Positions 1-10,252 are shown, numbered from the stretch's first letter. The stretch: 64,000 nucleotides of DNA from Thiocystis minor (GCF_016653465.1 NZ_NHSQ01000057.1:20544-84543), one strand, 5' to 3'. Program-made: numbers and translations. Notes: a model not told the origin generated them from the sequence alone.

Positions 1-1386
1 GCGCAGGAAAACGGTTTCGCGCTCTTTGTTGGGGATTTCGATCCCGATCACCGATTTGCCCGGAATGATCTCGACCACGCGCACGCTGATGGTGGAGAGC
101 GCGCGCGCCAGATCCCGCGCCAGTCCGGTGATCTTGCTGGCCTTGATACCGGGGGCCAGTTGCAGCTCGAAGAGTGTGACCACGGGGCCGGGATAGACGG
201 CGACGACCCTGACCTCGACCCCGAAATCCGCCAGATTGGATTCCACCTGGCGCGAGAGATCCTCGATCTGTTCCTCGGAGTAGCCGCGTCCGGTCTTGCG
301 CGGGGCATCCAGCAGATCCAGCGGCGGGCGGGCCTGCTCTCCTAAAGGCGCTTGATCGGATCGAAGGGCATTGAGCGCCGGCGCGATCCGCGGTTCTGAC
401 TTTGCAAGCATTTTTAGGATCTTTTTCACCGGCGGCGCATCTCGGAGCACGGGCTTTTGCATGCGGATCGGATCCGCGATGTCCCTCGTTTCATCCGTCT
501 CGGTTGGCGAATCGGTCTCCATCTCCTCCGGCTCGACCATGGCATTTTGCACACTCCGCGGCAATCGCGCGGACGGTTGCCGAGCGCGGATGACGGGTTG
601 CGCATGCGTCAACTCGTGCAACAGAGCTTTCGATGATGGAGGGTCGATCAGGTTCAATTCACTGGGCAAGCCGTGACCGGCGTCGTCCGTCTCGGCGGCG
701 CCCGTTCGACGGGCGAAGGACAGGTGGGCGGTGGCACCTCCAAGCACCGTCCAAACCGAACGCGCGCCCTGGAGCACCACTGCCCCGATGTTGTCGAGCA
801 GCCCCAGCCAGGAGATCCCGGAAAACAGGGTCGCGCTGACAAGCAAGGCGCCGACTAACAGCAGATCCGCGCCGGGAGCATTGAAGGCATCCAGCATCCA
901 ACTGCTGACCTGCCTGCCGAGCCATCCGCCCGCGGCGCCTTCGCCACTTTCGCCGCCCGCGCTCGTGGGGAGTTGGAGTCCGAAGGCTTGAACGTGCATC
1001 GAGGCAAGACCGCAACCCGCGGCGATGGTAAACAGGAAGCCGACCCAGCGCAGCGAGAGCAGCCAGGCGCGCAGGGTCGGTTCCTCGCCGCGTCCGCGGA
1101 ACACCAGCCAAGCGCTCCATGCCACCATAAAGGGGAGCAGGTAGGCGAGAAAACCGAATAGAGTCAGTGCGGCATCCGCAAACCAGGCGCCGGCGCGGCC
1201 GCCGGCGTTGGTCGCCTGACTGGTCTCGCTCACGTAGGACCAGCCGGGATCCGCTGGCGAATAACTCATCAGCGAGATCGTCAGATAAATCGCCACGCAC
1301 ATCAGGGTCCACATGGCGCCCTCGCGCAGCGCGCGCTCAACGTAATCGCTGAACGTCAATTGACCGTAACGTGTTGCCTGTGCCAT
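1..1386 (-). CDS. ftsK: DNA translocase FtsK, N-terminal part (cut by window edge)
   Basis: The frame is open from an ATG at 1386 to the window edge, giving 462 codons. The N-terminus carries several hydrophobic segments (roughly residues 25-45, 75-95, 115-140 and 190-215), as in the membrane domain of FtsK. A long polar, acidic linker follows. After it comes the start of the alpha/beta motor region: the segment around residues 370-460 has the family's typical GPVVTLFE and PGIKASKI sequences and ends with NKERETVFLR. FtsK pumps DNA toward dif at the division septum and activates XerCD. The ATPase Walker motifs and the gamma domain lie beyond the edge and cannot be checked. The gene is only about 9 kb from the dif site reported here. 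Confidence 0.9.
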   Translation of the reverse strand, partial: MAQATRYGQLTFSDYVERALREGAMWTLMCVAIYLTISLMSYSPADPGWSYVSETSQATNAGGRAGAWFADAALTLFGFLAYLLPFMVAWSAWLVFRGRGEEPTLRAWLLSLRWVGFLFTIAAGCGLASMHVQAFGLQLPTSAGGESGEGAAGGWLGRQVSSWMLDAFNAPGADLLLVGALLVSATLFSGISWLGLLDNIGAVVLQGARSVWTVLGGATAHLSFARRTGAAETDDAGHGLPSELNLIDPPSSKALLHELTHAQPVIRARQPSARLPRSVQNAMVEPEEMETDSPTETDETRDIADPIRMQKPVLRDAPPVKKILKMLAKSEPRIAPALNALRSDQAPLGEQARPPLDLLDAPRKTGRGYSEEQIEDLSRQVESNLADFGVEVRVVAVYPGPVVTLFELQLAPGIKASKITGLARDLARALSTISVRVVEIIPGKSVIGIEIPNKERETVFLR

Positions 1387-1715
1387 GCGAATCTCCAAAT
1401 ATTCCGGAGCATTATAATCTTATCGGCGTTTTCTCGCGCGAATTCCGCCCCGATGTCGACCGCTTGCAAGGGACGCGGGGCGAGCAGCATTGGACGGTGT
1501 ATCGGCGCTTTGGCGCGAACGAATGGTATGATTAGTGATCGGTATGCGGGGTCAAAGTGCAAAAAACGAATCTTCCCGGCCTTGCTCCCCGTTGGACCGA
1601 TGAGCGCCGAGCCTGCCGTTCAGGTTGTTTCCGAACCGTGATGATCGATCACTGCCGGTCGCCGTTCGGCTGAGATTGCTCGAAACCATGCACTTCACCG
1701 CAGGCGCAATTTGGC
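1387..1715. other. intergenic region between divergent ftsK and sensor kinase
   Basis: This divergent intergenic stretch should hold promoters for both flanking genes. Apart from the TATAAT near ftsK and a short CTCC/GGAG inverted repeat beside it, no gene or RNA structure is visible. Short open frames here have no family likeness. Confidence 0.6.
1411..1416 (-). promoter_or_regulatory. possible -10 box upstream of ftsK
   Basis: A perfect TATAAT on the minus strand lies 25 bases upstream of the ftsK ATG. No convincing -35 box is seen at the usual spacing, so the promoter call is tentative. Confidence 0.3.
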
Positions 1716-4427
1716 ATGAAAGTTCGTATCACAAGCAAGCTACTGATCATCTTGATCCTAACCGCGCTCGTTCCGCTGTTGATCGTCGGCTGGGTCGGTT
1801 ATCGCAGTACCCTCAGCATCAGCCAGATTGCCTCGGAGGCCAACCGCGAAGTCGCCGAGCTGGCGATGTCCGACAGCAGCGCGGCCCTGTCCGCCGAACT
1901 CAAAACCCGCTTGCTGGCCCTCACCGAACGCCATGCCGGCGATGTGAACGAAATTCTGAAGCAGGTGCAGGGCGATACGGTGAAGCTGGCCGATTTAGGA
2001 ACCTATCTCTACAACCATGCCGAGACCCTGAAGCGCTACGCCTTGCCGAGTACCTACGAGCCCGCGCCGGAACACAAATCCTTCGGCAGCCGACAGGAAA
2101 ACCGCAATTCCTGGCTTGCAGTCTTCGGCAACGAAGTCGATGAGAAGGGGCGGGTCAGCAAGGAGACGCTGAAAGAAATCCAACTGACCGAATATATGGA
2201 TATCCTCTTTAACAGCATCGCCGCCACCAACCCCTACGCGGTCCAGATGTACATCAACACCGCCGGACAGTTGTCGCGCGGCATGCCGTTCGTCAACGGC
2301 GAATTCAAATGGGTCGACGGTCCCAAACAATTCAGTCAGGCCCCGGATGTCACCGCCTTCGATTTCTATTATCTGGCCGACGCCGAGCACAACCCGGATC
2401 GCGGCCCCGCGTGGACCGAACTCTACTGGGATCCGGCGGGTCTGGGCTGGATGGTCTCCAGCATCGCGCCGGTCTATCGCGGGGATCGAGTGGTCGCCGT
2501 CACCGGCATCGATATCACGCTCGATCAGATCGTCAAGGGCATCCTAAGCCTCCAGGTCGAGCAGAGCGGTTTCGCCTTTCTGATGTCGGGCACGGGTCAG
2601 GCCATCGCGTTCCCGGAACGGGCGTCCGAGTTCCTCGAATTCCAGGGGAGTTTCGAGGGCGAATTCAAGCGCAACGAGGCCTTTGCCCATCAGTTGAGCA
2701 AGGTGCGCGATCCGGCCTTTCAGCGGATTGTCGCGGCCATGGGGCAGGGCGCGCACGAACTGACCACCTATACCGATTCCAAGACCGGCGAGGAGTATTT
2801 TCTCGCCTATCACCCGATCCCGGTCACGGGCTGGAGCGTCGCCATCGCGGTGCCCGTGCGGGAGGTGATCGCGCCAGCGCTGCTCACCAATCAGAAGATC
2901 GAGCAGAGCCGCGAGCGCACCGCCGCCATGCTGAACGCGCGCGCGCAGTCGCTGGTCGAGACCTTTTTGTGGCTGCTCTTTGGGATCGTGCTGGCCTTGA
3001 TCCCGGTCGCGCTGATTTTCGCGCGCAGTATTTCGCGACCGATCCATACGTTGGCCGAGGGTTCGCGGCGGGTCGGCGCGGGAGATCTCGGTCATCGGAT
3101 CCAACTGCATTCCGGCGACGAGATCGAGGATCTGGCGGCGACCTTCAATCAGATGGCGAACGATTTGCAGACCAAGATCGACGAGATCGAGACCGCCAAC
3201 CTGGAATTGCTGGAACTCGACCAGCTCAAGTCGAAATTCATCTCGATGGCCTCGCACGAGCTGCGCACCCCACTGATTGCGATCCAGGGTTATGTGGACC
3301 TGATTCGCGAGGGGAAAGGCGGTGAGATTTCGGCGGACCAGCGCAAGATGCTGGATACGGTCTCGCGCAACGCGACCCGGCTGGCCCGCATCGTCGCCGA
3401 ACTGCTCGACATTTCGCGTATCGAGGAGAACAAACTGGTGCTGGAACGCATGCCGGTTTCGTTGAGCCGGATCGTCCGGGAGATTGCCGACGAACAGCAG
3501 CCCTATCTCGACAGTCGCGGCCACACGCTGACCCTGGAACTCGCTGAGGACCTGCCGCTGGTCAACGGCGATCTGGATCGTCTGTCCCAAGTGGTGATCA
3601 ACCTGCTGGGGAATGCGGTGAAATACACCCCCGATGGGGGGCAAATCAAGATCGGTGTCCAGGCGCGGGACGGGCAGGTGCATCTGGAGGTGACCGATAA
3701 CGGCATCGGGATTCGCCAAGAGGATCTCGGGAAACTCTTCAAGCGGTTCTCGACGCTCGGCGATATCACCAAGCACCGCACCGGCAAGAACGAGTTCATG
3801 GCGGGCGGCACCGGTCTTGGGCTCTCCATCGTCCAGGGCATCGTGCAGGCCCACGAGGGCGAGATCCGGGTGGAGAGCGAATACGGCCAGGGCAGCACCT
3901 TCCATGTGATCCTGCCGATCGCCGCGGATCAGACGCCGCTCAGCGACGACTCCGTCGTCAGGCCGCTGCGCGTGCGCACAGCGGACGAGAGTGCGCCCGC
4001 GTTCAAGGTCATTCATTTCGAGCAACCGGAGGAGCCCCAGATCGATCTGCCCGAGGACCAGCGTCTTTCCATCCTGGTGGTCGATGACGAGGCGGATGTG
4101 ATCACGTTCACGCGCGATCTGCTCGAAGAGCGCTATACGATTCTCAGCGCCCTGACCAGCGCGACCGCCATCCGGGAGGCGATCAGCCGCAAGCCGGATT
4201 TGGTGCTGTTGGACGCCTGGATCCCCGGCATTTCAGGCTACGATATCTGTCGCACCCTCAAGCGCAACAGCAACACCAAGGATACGCCGATCATCATCTT
4301 TACCGCCGCCACTCAGCAGATCGACGAGCAGCGGGCGCGCGAGGCCGGCGCGGACGGCTTTGTCACCAAGCCCTTCCGCCGCGAGCAGATGATCGAACTG
4401 ATCGAGAGCTTCCGGGGGCGCGGCTAA
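1716..4427 (+). CDS. membrane hybrid histidine kinase (Cache-type sensor, HAMP, HisKA, HATPase, REC)
   Basis: This 903-residue protein starts with a transmembrane helix (about 7-29). A long periplasmic sensor region follows, with dCache-like sequences such as the [15 protein letters not shown] stretch. A second transmembrane helix (about 414-437) leads to a HAMP segment. A HisKA domain holds the phosphoacceptor His514 in [10 protein letters not shown] HATPase domain has the N box [13 protein letters not shown] and the G box GTGLGLS. A C-terminal receiver domain has Asp833 in [10 protein letters not shown]. The ligand cannot be read from the sequence. The stop overlaps the next gene's start by one base (TAATG), so the two are probably co-translated and may form one phosphorelay. 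Confidence 0.9.
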   Translation: MKVRITSKLLIILILTALVPLLIVGWVGYRSTLSISQIASEANREVAELAMSDSSAALSAELKTRLLALTERHAGDVNEILKQVQGDTVKLADLGTYLYNHAETLKRYALPSTYEPAPEHKSFGSRQENRNSWLAVFGNEVDEKGRVSKETLKEIQLTEYMDILFNSIAATNPYAVQMYINTAGQLSRGMPFVNGEFKWVDGPKQFSQAPDVTAFDFYYLADAEHNPDRGPAWTELYWDPAGLGWMVSSIAPVYRGDRVVAVTGIDITLDQIVKGILSLQVEQSGFAFLMSGTGQAIAFPERASEFLEFQGSFEGEFKRNEAFAHQLSKVRDPAFQRIVAAMGQGAHELTTYTDSKTGEEYFLAYHPIPVTGWSVAIAVPVREVIAPALLTNQKIEQSRERTAAMLNARAQSLVETFLWLLFGIVLALIPVALIFARSISRPIHTLAEGSRRVGAGDLGHRIQLHSGDEIEDLAATFNQMANDLQTKIDEIETANLELLELDQLKSKFISMASHELRTPLIAIQGYVDLIREGKGGEISADQRKMLDTVSRNATRLARIVAELLDISRIEENKLVLERMPVSLSRIVREIADEQQPYLDSRGHTLTLELAEDLPLVNGDLDRLSQVVINLLGNAVKYTPDGGQIKIGVQARDGQVHLEVTDNGIGIRQEDLGKLFKRFSTLGDITKHRTGKNEFMAGGTGLGLSIVQGIVQAHEGEIRVESEYGQGSTFHVILPIAADQTPLSDDSVVRPLRVRTADESAPAFKVIHFEQPEEPQIDLPEDQRLSILVVDDEADVITFTRDLLEERYTILSALTSATAIREAISRKPDLVLLDAWIPGISGYDICRTLKRNSNTKDTPIIIFTAATQQIDEQRAREAGADGFVTKPFRREQMIELIESFRGRG

Positions 4428-6100
4428 TGGAGCCTCGCCCGAAGCTGCTGATCGTGGATGACGAACAGAGTATTCGCGAGTTTATCCGCGAACTGTTCAA
4501 AGACCAATACGACATCCTGCAGGCGGCCGATGGCACGGATGCCCTGGTGATGCTGGAATCGGAGGATGCGATCGACGTCGTCCTGCTGGACATCATGATG
4601 CCCGGCCTGGATGGTTTCGAGGTGTTGGAGATTCTCAAATCCAATCCGCACCTGGCGCATTTGCGCGTCATCATGCTCAGCGCCAAAAGCGATGTCGATA
4701 GCAAAGTCAAAGCCTTTGCGGCGGGTGCGGTGGATTTCGTCAACAAACCCTTCGAGGTAAGTGAGCTGGCGGCCCGTCTGAATACGCAAATCCGCTTGAG
4801 CCGCGTCGATGCCGAACTCAAACAGGCCAAATTGAACGCGGAATCGGCAAATCACGCGAAGAGCGAATTTCTAGCGAATATGAGCCATGAAATCCGCACC
4901 CCGCTGAATGCCATCATCGGCATGAGCGAACTGCTGACGGCGACGCAACTCGACTCGACCCAACGCGACTTTGTCAGCATTATCGAGACCAGCGGGAATG
5001 CGTTGCTTGATTTGATCAGCGATATTCTCGATTACTCGAAGATCGAGGCGGGGATGCTGGAGCTTCATCCCATCCGCTTCGACCTCAAGGAATGCGTTCA
5101 GGGCGCGCTAAGCATCGTCAGGAACCGAGCACGGGAGAAAGGCCTCGACCTGCATGTCGAGTTGGATCCGAACCTACCGCGCGAATTCATCGGGGACGAC
5201 CGTCGCCTGAGACAGATCATCGTCAATCTGGTCAGCAACGCGGTGAAGTTCACTGAACGGGGGAGTATTGGCATCTCGCTGACCGGGCATCACGCGGCGT
5301 CTTGCTCGCCCGGCGTCGCGACGTCAGCAGGCAGCCTGGACATCGATGTCGTCTACCGGCTGATCTTGAAGGTACAGGATACCGGCGTCGGCATTCCCCG
5401 GGAGGCGCAGTCGCGGCTGTTCAAAAAATTCAGCCAGGTGGACGCGTCCACGACCCGGCGTTATGGCGGAACCGGTTTGGGGCTGGCGATCTGTCGGCGT
5501 TTGTCCGAACTGATGGGAGGTAGCATCGAGGTCGACAGCAGCGGCGTTCCAGGGCAGGGCAGCACCTTTTCCTGTTCTTTTTCGATGACGGCAGGCCGGC
5601 ATCAGCAAGCGGCAGAGTCAGCTTTTGATAGCATGGATGAAGATCGCGAGCATCTCGATCACGTCAAGGGCGGCGAACCATCGATCCCATCGCAATACAG
5701 ACCAGCCAAGCCACGAAAACAGGAGACTGATCTGCTGCCCGATTTACGGATTCTGCTCGCCGAGGACAATCCAATCAACCAATTGGTGGCGCTAAAGCTG
5801 CTTAAGTCGATCGGTCTTCGAGCTGAAGTAGTCAGCAATGGGCTAGAGGCGGTGGCGGCGGCCAGAGAGCGCCTCTACGACGTCATTCTGATGGATATCC
5901 AAATGCCAGAACTTGATGGCATCTGTGCCAGCCGCCAGATTCGGCAACTCCCAGGTCAGCATCGGACAAGGATTATCGCGCTGACGGCCAATGCAACGGA
6001 AGAAGATCGCCGAGCCTGCCTGGATGCTGGGATGAATGACTTTGCAACCAAGCCTATTCGAATAAACAAGCTTGTGGAAATACTGCGAAGTTGCTGTTAA
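4427..6100 (+). CDS. soluble REC-HisKA-HATPase-REC hybrid kinase
   Basis: This 557-residue protein has no transmembrane segment. Residues 1-120 form a receiver domain with the LLIVDDEQ motif and phospho-Asp in [11 protein letters not shown] HisKA domain follows, with His154 in [12 protein letters not shown]. The ATPase domain has [13 protein letters not shown] and [14 protein letters not shown] second receiver starts near residue 435 ([11 protein letters not shown]) with phospho-Asp in [13 protein letters not shown]. It begins inside the stop codon of the upstream membrane kinase, so the two probably form an operon. The first receiver may accept phosphate from that kinase. No DNA-binding or enzymatic output domain is present, so the output is unknown. 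Confidence 0.9.
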   Translation: MEPRPKLLIVDDEQSIREFIRELFKDQYDILQAADGTDALVMLESEDAIDVVLLDIMMPGLDGFEVLEILKSNPHLAHLRVIMLSAKSDVDSKVKAFAAGAVDFVNKPFEVSELAARLNTQIRLSRVDAELKQAKLNAESANHAKSEFLANMSHEIRTPLNAIIGMSELLTATQLDSTQRDFVSIIETSGNALLDLISDILDYSKIEAGMLELHPIRFDLKECVQGALSIVRNRAREKGLDLHVELDPNLPREFIGDDRRLRQIIVNLVSNAVKFTERGSIGISLTGHHAASCSPGVATSAGSLDIDVVYRLILKVQDTGVGIPREAQSRLFKKFSQVDASTTRRYGGTGLGLAICRRLSELMGGSIEVDSSGVPGQGSTFSCSFSMTAGRHQQAAESAFDSMDEDREHLDHVKGGEPSIPSQYRPAKPRKQETDLLPDLRILLAEDNPINQLVALKLLKSIGLRAEVVSNGLEAVAAARERLYDVILMDIQMPELDGICASRQIRQLPGQHRTRIIALTANATEEDRRACLDAGMNDFATKPIRINKLVEILRSCC

Positions 6101-6181
6101 AAAAGATTTTCCACAACGATCCAATCACGCAATATCTGAAAATAAACCAAGGCTTGCGGATTTTTTCGAACGATACCCGAT

Positions 6182-6214
6182 AAAAACCGCAGGATCCGCT
6201 AACGGATCCTGCGG
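6182..6214 (-). terminator. rho-independent terminator of cspA
   Basis: A perfect 12-bp stem (CCGCAGGATCCG with its complement, 6187-6198 and 6203-6214) has a 4-base loop. On the minus strand it is followed by five T residues, 47 bases past the cspA stop. Confidence 0.85.
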
Positions 6215-6260
6215 ATGTCACTCATGGGACGATGTTACCGGTAACCGGTCAAACCGCCGA

Positions 6261-6473
6261 TCAGTTCGGAGTGACATTCTCTGCTTGCGGCCCCTTTGGA
6301 CCCTGGGTCACTTCCATTGTCACCCGCTGACCTTCCAGCAGAGTTTTCCGTCCTGCGCCATTGATGGCGCTGTGATGGACGAACACGTCCTTGCCACCCT
6401 CCCGCTCAATGAAACCATAACCCTTCTCGTCATTGAACCACTTGACCGTACCGGAAACCAATTCGCCTGCCAT
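6261..6473 (-). CDS. cspA: cold-shock protein, CspA family
   Basis: This 70-residue protein is one cold-shock domain. It contains the RNP1 motif KGYGFIE and the RNP2 motif VFVHHSAI, typical of the OB-fold RNA/DNA chaperones of the CspA family. A GAGG ribosome-binding sequence lies a few bases upstream of the ATG. A strong intrinsic terminator follows the gene, so it is probably a single-gene transcript. The leader upstream holds two hairpins (6526-6542 and 6552-6570), in line with the long structured leaders common in this family. Whether it is cold-induced or constitutive cannot be told. The symbol denotes the family, not a specific paralogue. Confidence 0.93.
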   Translation of the reverse strand: MAGELVSGTVKWFNDEKGYGFIEREGGKDVFVHHSAINGAGRKTLLEGQRVTMEVTQGPKGPQAENVTPN

Positions 6474-7065
6474 ATCGACCTCATCACTTTAGACGTACCA
6501 ACCTGAGTTGGCATTACTCAAACCCGGCCTCTTCGTGAGGCCAGTGTCACGCCCACTCGAAACCGAGTGGAATTCCATTCAACACCACAAACCCCAAGTT
6601 GAACCGCACCCATCTAAGGTATGCGTAGCTTCGGGGTTCCGACAAGCAGGTCTCAACCGACCGACTTAATCATTTTAAAAAATGAATTTCAAGAACTACC
6701 GAAAGCTCAAATTGAGCCGTTGTTAAGGAGCAACACATGGGCGGTTCATGCCAGATCAATAAAGGAAGGGAAGTCAGGCTGCAAAAGTAACATTAGTAAA
6801 ATGATAGCACTCAGTGTTCATAAGGCAACTCCCTGCGATGATTTGACAGGGGCGAACGGGGCGGATCCACAGGTCTTGGTTTCGCTGGAATCCGTTGCTT
6901 TATAGAAGTCTAGTGTACATCGAAATTGCAAAAAGTCTCTCTAAATAAATGCAGATCACAGAAGCAAATCGATTGCTTTAAGGCAATCGATTTGTTTTAG
7001 CGATGAACGCCGGTCTCGCGGCGGTTCCAATTGTCGAACCCCGGATCGTTGTCGTCATCGCTTAC
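6474..7065. other. 592-base non-coding stretch: cspA leader and a palindrome
   Basis: The part nearest cspA holds two short stem-loops: GGCCTC/GAGGCC at 6526-6542 and a 7-bp stem around 6552-6570. They would lie in the cspA leader RNA. The middle (about 6640-6960) is AT-richer than the surroundings. An open frame at 6621-6905 has no recognisable features and no good ribosome-binding site, so it is not called. The palindrome near 6965-6994 is listed separately. Confidence 0.5.
6965..6994. terminator. palindrome, possible terminator downstream of tsaB
   Basis: A 12-bp stem (CAAATCGATTGC and its complement) has a 6-base loop and lies 70 bases beyond the tsaB stop. The T-rich flank (TTTTAG) is on the plus strand, so it would work best for rightward transcripts. 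Its role for tsaB on minus is uncertain. Confidence 0.4.
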
Positions 7066-7740
7066 TTACGTCCGTGTGACCTGATCCCTGAGATACACGG
7101 GTGCAGCCAACTCAGGAGGCATCTGCCGACCCATAAGCATTTTCGCGGCGGCCATGACGGCGATGTCACGAGCCTCGCAAAAGATATCCGGATTGGCGTC
7201 GAACAGGGCGTCCCCGACGCGCGTCCTCAAACGGGCTGCGTAGGCGGCCCATCCGGAACCAACGCCATACCAGTCGATCTCCGCAGGGAACTCGACCCGA
7301 TCCGGAGAGTACACCCGTTCCTCGCACAGGGGCGCGGCAAGCCCGTCATCGCACACCTCAAAGCATCCCCAATAGACCTCGTCCATGCGGGCGTCGAGCG
7401 CAGCGAGCAGGCGACGTTGACCGCCGCGGCGGAACTGGCCCTGCGCCAGCGCACCCAGAGTCGAGATTGGGACGACGGGCAGATGGGCACCGAACGCGGC
7501 GCCCTGGATGACCGAGACCGCGATCCGCACTCCGGTAAATGAACCGGGGCCTCGTCCAAAGGCCAGTGCGTCGAGATCGGTCAGGCGAAGCCCGGCCCGA
7601 TCCAACAGCGTCTGCATCATTGGCAGGATACGCTCGCCATGTCGGCGGGGTGCGATTTCGAACAATTGATCAATCGCTCCATCCATCAGAAGAGCGGCGG
7701 AGCAGGCATCGCCGGAGGTGTCGATCGCAAGCAATTTCAT
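7066..7740 (-). CDS. tsaB: tRNA threonylcarbamoyladenosine biosynthesis protein TsaB
   Basis: This 224-residue protein belongs to the ASKHA-fold family that partners TsaD and TsaE in making the t6A modification at position 37 of ANN-decoding tRNAs. It starts with MKLLAIDTSGDACSAAL, the usual TsaB N-terminus. It has the HGERILP segment and the diagnostic GRGPGSFTGVRIAV motif near residue 70. Its length is normal for the family. The open frame extends 93 codons further upstream, but that part has no TsaB likeness, so the ATG at 7740 is chosen. No clear Shine-Dalgarno sequence precedes it. TsaB is a cytoplasmic scaffold and lacks its own catalytic activity. Confidence 0.92.
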   Translation of the reverse strand: MKLLAIDTSGDACSAALLMDGAIDQLFEIAPRRHGERILPMMQTLLDRAGLRLTDLDALAFGRGPGSFTGVRIAVSVIQGAAFGAHLPVVPISTLGALAQGQFRRGGQRRLLAALDARMDEVYWGCFEVCDDGLAAPLCEERVYSPDRVEFPAEIDWYGVGSGWAAYAARLRTRVGDALFDANPDIFCEARDIAVMAAAKMLMGRQMPPELAAPVYLRDQVTRT

Positions 7741-7835
7741 GGTCTGTAGCCAGGGCAGAGGAGGTTCGTCGGTTTTCAGGAAACCGGATCGCAGCCGACC
7801 GATGCGCAAAAGAAATGGGCGCGACAAACAGGCTT

Positions 7836-8843
7836 TTACAATACGTTGCTTGTGATCCGGCCAGTTCTTGCACTGGATAAGCGATCGCCCTGAGGGTGAA
7901 AAGTTCGGGATGATCTTACCCGGCAGTCGTTCGATCCGCACGAGTTCCGGGGAGACGCAATTGTATACTCGGAATTTTCTAGCCGATGAACAAAAGAGTA
8001 GGGCGCCTGCAAAACCCAACCACGGAAGGTGGAGTCGAGTGGGGCGGCTTGCTGGCGTGGCGGTTCGTCCTCGGAAATCGCCACGAGAAATAGTCGGATT
8101 CGACCCAGCATTCGCTGAGGATCTTCCAGCAATGCTTGCGTGGCCCAGCCTGCCAGTCCCTCCAGGAACGAGTCGGTATTGACGACGGACTCATTGAGTT
8201 GAGCCGCCAGTCCAAACAGCAGCAGTTGTTTGTACTCCAACTCAGGGTCGGTCCAACTGGCGCCTGTTGCCGATCGCCTGGTTGCTGCGGTGAAGCTTAA
8301 GCGTTGAGTCATCAAATCGATGTGGAGCGCGTGAAGATCGCGCCAGGTTTCGAGTGGCAGGCGGGTTTTCCAGCGTGCCGCGTAATGAAGCTGTCGGCTG
8401 GCGAATCGGAACAGGTTGCGAATCGCCCATTCGCGTTGGCGCTCATGTCGCTCAGATCCCGGGTTGCTCTGTCGATCGAGTTGGCGCAGGGTTTGGTTCA
8501 GGTTGATGAACATGAGCCGGTAGAGACGCTGTTCGAGGGTGACGCCGCCAGGTATCGGTAGGGGTTGCGCATCGGCAAAATCGGGTTTGGGGAGACCCGC
8601 GCAGGTCTTGAGCAGGGGGATCTTCAGCGCGGACAAGACGGACAGTCGTCGGTTGCTCGAAAGCTCCGCCCTGCGCAAGTGTTCCAGCGCCAGAATCAGC
8701 GCCGGTCCCGAATGGCGTATTCCGGCGGACCTGAGCGCCGTCAGCCAGTCGCTCAATTTATCCAGACTGCCATCGAAACGTGGGCGAGCGTATTCCCGAA
8801 TCGTCAGCGGGGATGGTAATGAAGGGGCATCGAAGATCAGCAT
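7836..8843 (-). CDS. unrecognised protein, helical, about 335 residues
   Basis: I do not recognise this gene with certainty. The start chosen is the ATG opening MLIFDAPSLP; a GTG/ATG start 14 codons upstream is possible. The N-terminal 180 residues are Leu/Arg-rich and look all-helical. Their pattern of spaced LR, LE and PLLK segments loosely recalls the N-terminal region of some gammaproteobacterial PilZ-associated proteins, but no PilZ RxxxR/DxSxxG motif is present. The last 50 residues are Arg/Ser-rich with unusual composition, which could mean a frameshifted or degraded 3' end. It lies upstream of tsaB on the same strand with a 95-base gap. Function unknown. Confidence 0.55.
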   Translation of the reverse strand: MLIFDAPSLPSPLTIREYARPRFDGSLDKLSDWLTALRSAGIRHSGPALILALEHLRRAELSSNRRLSVLSALKIPLLKTCAGLPKPDFADAQPLPIPGGVTLEQRLYRLMFINLNQTLRQLDRQSNPGSERHERQREWAIRNLFRFASRQLHYAARWKTRLPLETWRDLHALHIDLMTQRLSFTAATRRSATGASWTDPELEYKQLLLFGLAAQLNESVVNTDSFLEGLAGWATQALLEDPQRMLGRIRLFLVAISEDEPPRQQAAPLDSTFRGWVLQAPYSFVHRLENSEYTIASPRNSCGSNDCRVRSSRTFHPQGDRLSSARTGRITSNVL

Positions 8844-9103
8844 GGCGCATACTCCGATCACGAAACGAGGCAGAACCACAACCATCAGGAGTGTTGATCG
8901 CGGTCGCTCGGTTCTGTGGGGGCTCGGTGTCGTTCCTGAGATGCTAGCGCGAAGGGCGTGCTCGGATGTGCCAATGAATACGCAAGTTCAGCACATCCGT
9001 CGGGGCGAATTCACTGCTTTGAGACCGAAACCGCATTGCACCGAGCGCGTTGGTGACCGTGAGATCGGGTGCGGCCGTCTCCGCGCTGGCTTCTAGAGAC
9101 AAT

Positions 9104-10093
9104 TTAAAGAAAGGACTGCAGGATGGCCCGGGTTTCTGCGGTCGAGATCCGTGGCCCAAGATTCGTGACCAGCTTGGCCGAGGCGGCGGAGGCAAGATCG
9201 CCTGCGCGCTGGTGATCCCAGCCCTGGCTCAGGCCGAATAGGAAGGCCCCGGCGAACATGTCGCCAGCGCCAACCGTATCCACGGCATCCACCTTGACTG
9301 GAGCAATCTCGATCAGCGTTCTGCCGTCCCAGACCAGGGCTCCCTTGGAGCCGCGGGTGATGGCAAATTTCTTGCTGATGGTCTTGATATAGTCCAAGGC
9401 ACGCGGCAAATCCCCAGTGTCAGCCATGCCCATGGCCTCGAATTCATTGGCAAACAGCAGCTCGACGCCAGAGCCGATCATCTCCAGCAGTCCCTGCTTA
9501 AAGAACTTGACCATGTTGGGATCGGACAACGAGAGGGCGGTCTTAACGCCAGCCGCGTCGGCGATCCGTTTTGCCTCGATGGAAGCGTGACGCGCGGCAT
9601 CCGAGGTCGCCAGATAACCTTCCGTGTAGAACCATTCGGAGTCCCGCAGGGTCTCTTCGATCAGTTCCTGGGTAGAGAGGCTGCCACTGACGCCAAGAAA
9701 GGTACACATGGTTCGGTCACTGTCCGGGGTCACCAACACCACGCAGCGGCCGGTGTGGCCTTGGGCCTTCTCGGTATGATGGTTGGTATCGACGCCGCCA
9801 TCGAGAAGATCCCGCATGTAGAAATGGCCCAGCTCATCGTCGGCGACCTTGCAGGAGTAAAAGCCTTTTCCGCCAAACTGGCTGAAGGCGATGATCGAAT
9901 TGGCCGCCGATCCGCCGGATCCGCGCTGGTGATGGTGGTCTTTGAGATGGTTCATGATGCTCGTCTGCTGGGCCTCGTCGACCAGGGTCATAACCCCTTT
10001 GTCGATGCCCAGAATGTTTAGATCATGAAAATCCACTTCATACTCCATGTCGACCAGTGCGTTGCCGATTCCGTAGATATGATATTTCGACAT
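9104..10093 (-). CDS. PfkB-family carbohydrate/nucleoside kinase (adenosine kinase-like)
   Basis: This 329-residue protein is a full-length ribokinase-superfamily enzyme. It begins with the substrate-binding N-terminus YHIYGIGNALVDMEYEV. It has the first PfkB signature around GGSAANSI and the second signature DTVGAGDMFAGAFLFG near residue 265, which contains the anion hole and catalytic Asp. The NALVDxEY start and overall sequence resemble the adenosine kinase-like PfkB proteins common in proteobacteria, which phosphorylate a sugar or nucleoside with ATP. The exact substrate is not determinable. It lies about 100 bases from the dif site and is transcribed away from it. Confidence 0.85.
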   Translation of the reverse strand: MSKYHIYGIGNALVDMEYEVDFHDLNILGIDKGVMTLVDEAQQTSIMNHLKDHHHQRGSGGSAANSIIAFSQFGGKGFYSCKVADDELGHFYMRDLLDGGVDTNHHTEKAQGHTGRCVVLVTPDSDRTMCTFLGVSGSLSTQELIEETLRDSEWFYTEGYLATSDAARHASIEAKRIADAAGVKTALSLSDPNMVKFFKQGLLEMIGSGVELLFANEFEAMGMADTGDLPRALDYIKTISKKFAITRGSKGALVWDGRTLIEIAPVKVDAVDTVGAGDMFAGAFLFGLSQGWDHQRAGDLASAASAKLVTNLGPRISTAETRAILQSFL

Positions 10094-10190
10094 GATTGCT
10101 CCGTGGTTGGGTCGCTAAAGGAGGCAATTGTACAGGGCGAAGGCGATCCGAACTTGTTGGAGCATATTTAGGATCGCACAGATGACAACG

Positions 10191-10218
10191 ACTTAACATA
10201 ATATACATTATGCGCAAT
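10191..10218. other. dif: dif site (XerCD recombination site), left junction of integrated element
   Basis: The 28 bases read ACTTAACATAA, then the 6-base centre TATACA, then TTATGCGCAAT. On the other strand this is the E. coli-type dif order: XerC arm, TGTATA centre, XerD arm. It matches E. coli dif at 25 of 28 positions (compared from memory of the E. coli site). XerC and XerD resolve chromosome dimers here when activated by FtsK. The right end of the inserted element carries a second copy of the centre and XerC arm. By hand scan, KOPS-like octamers (GGGNAGGG) to the left point right (2742, 5552) and those to the right point left (for example 15346, 19058, 20941, 38963, 40138), as expected around a functional dif. 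Confidence 0.9.
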
Positions 10219-10252
10219 CCAGGAGACGGCGCAGGCGGGCACCGAGCCAGCC

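Noticed and set aside
659..1312. Minus-strand open frame (217 codons) overlapping ftsK
   Set aside because: It is out of frame with the clear FtsK reading, which runs uninterrupted from 1386 to the window edge.
2544..4025. Minus-strand open frame (493 codons) inside the membrane kinase gene
   Set aside because: It is antisense to HisKA/HATPase coding sequence with perfect motifs, so it is a shadow frame.
6621..6905. Possible 94-residue gene between cspA and tsaB
   Set aside because: There is no ribosome-binding site, no family likeness and an uneven composition; it more likely lies in non-coding DNA.
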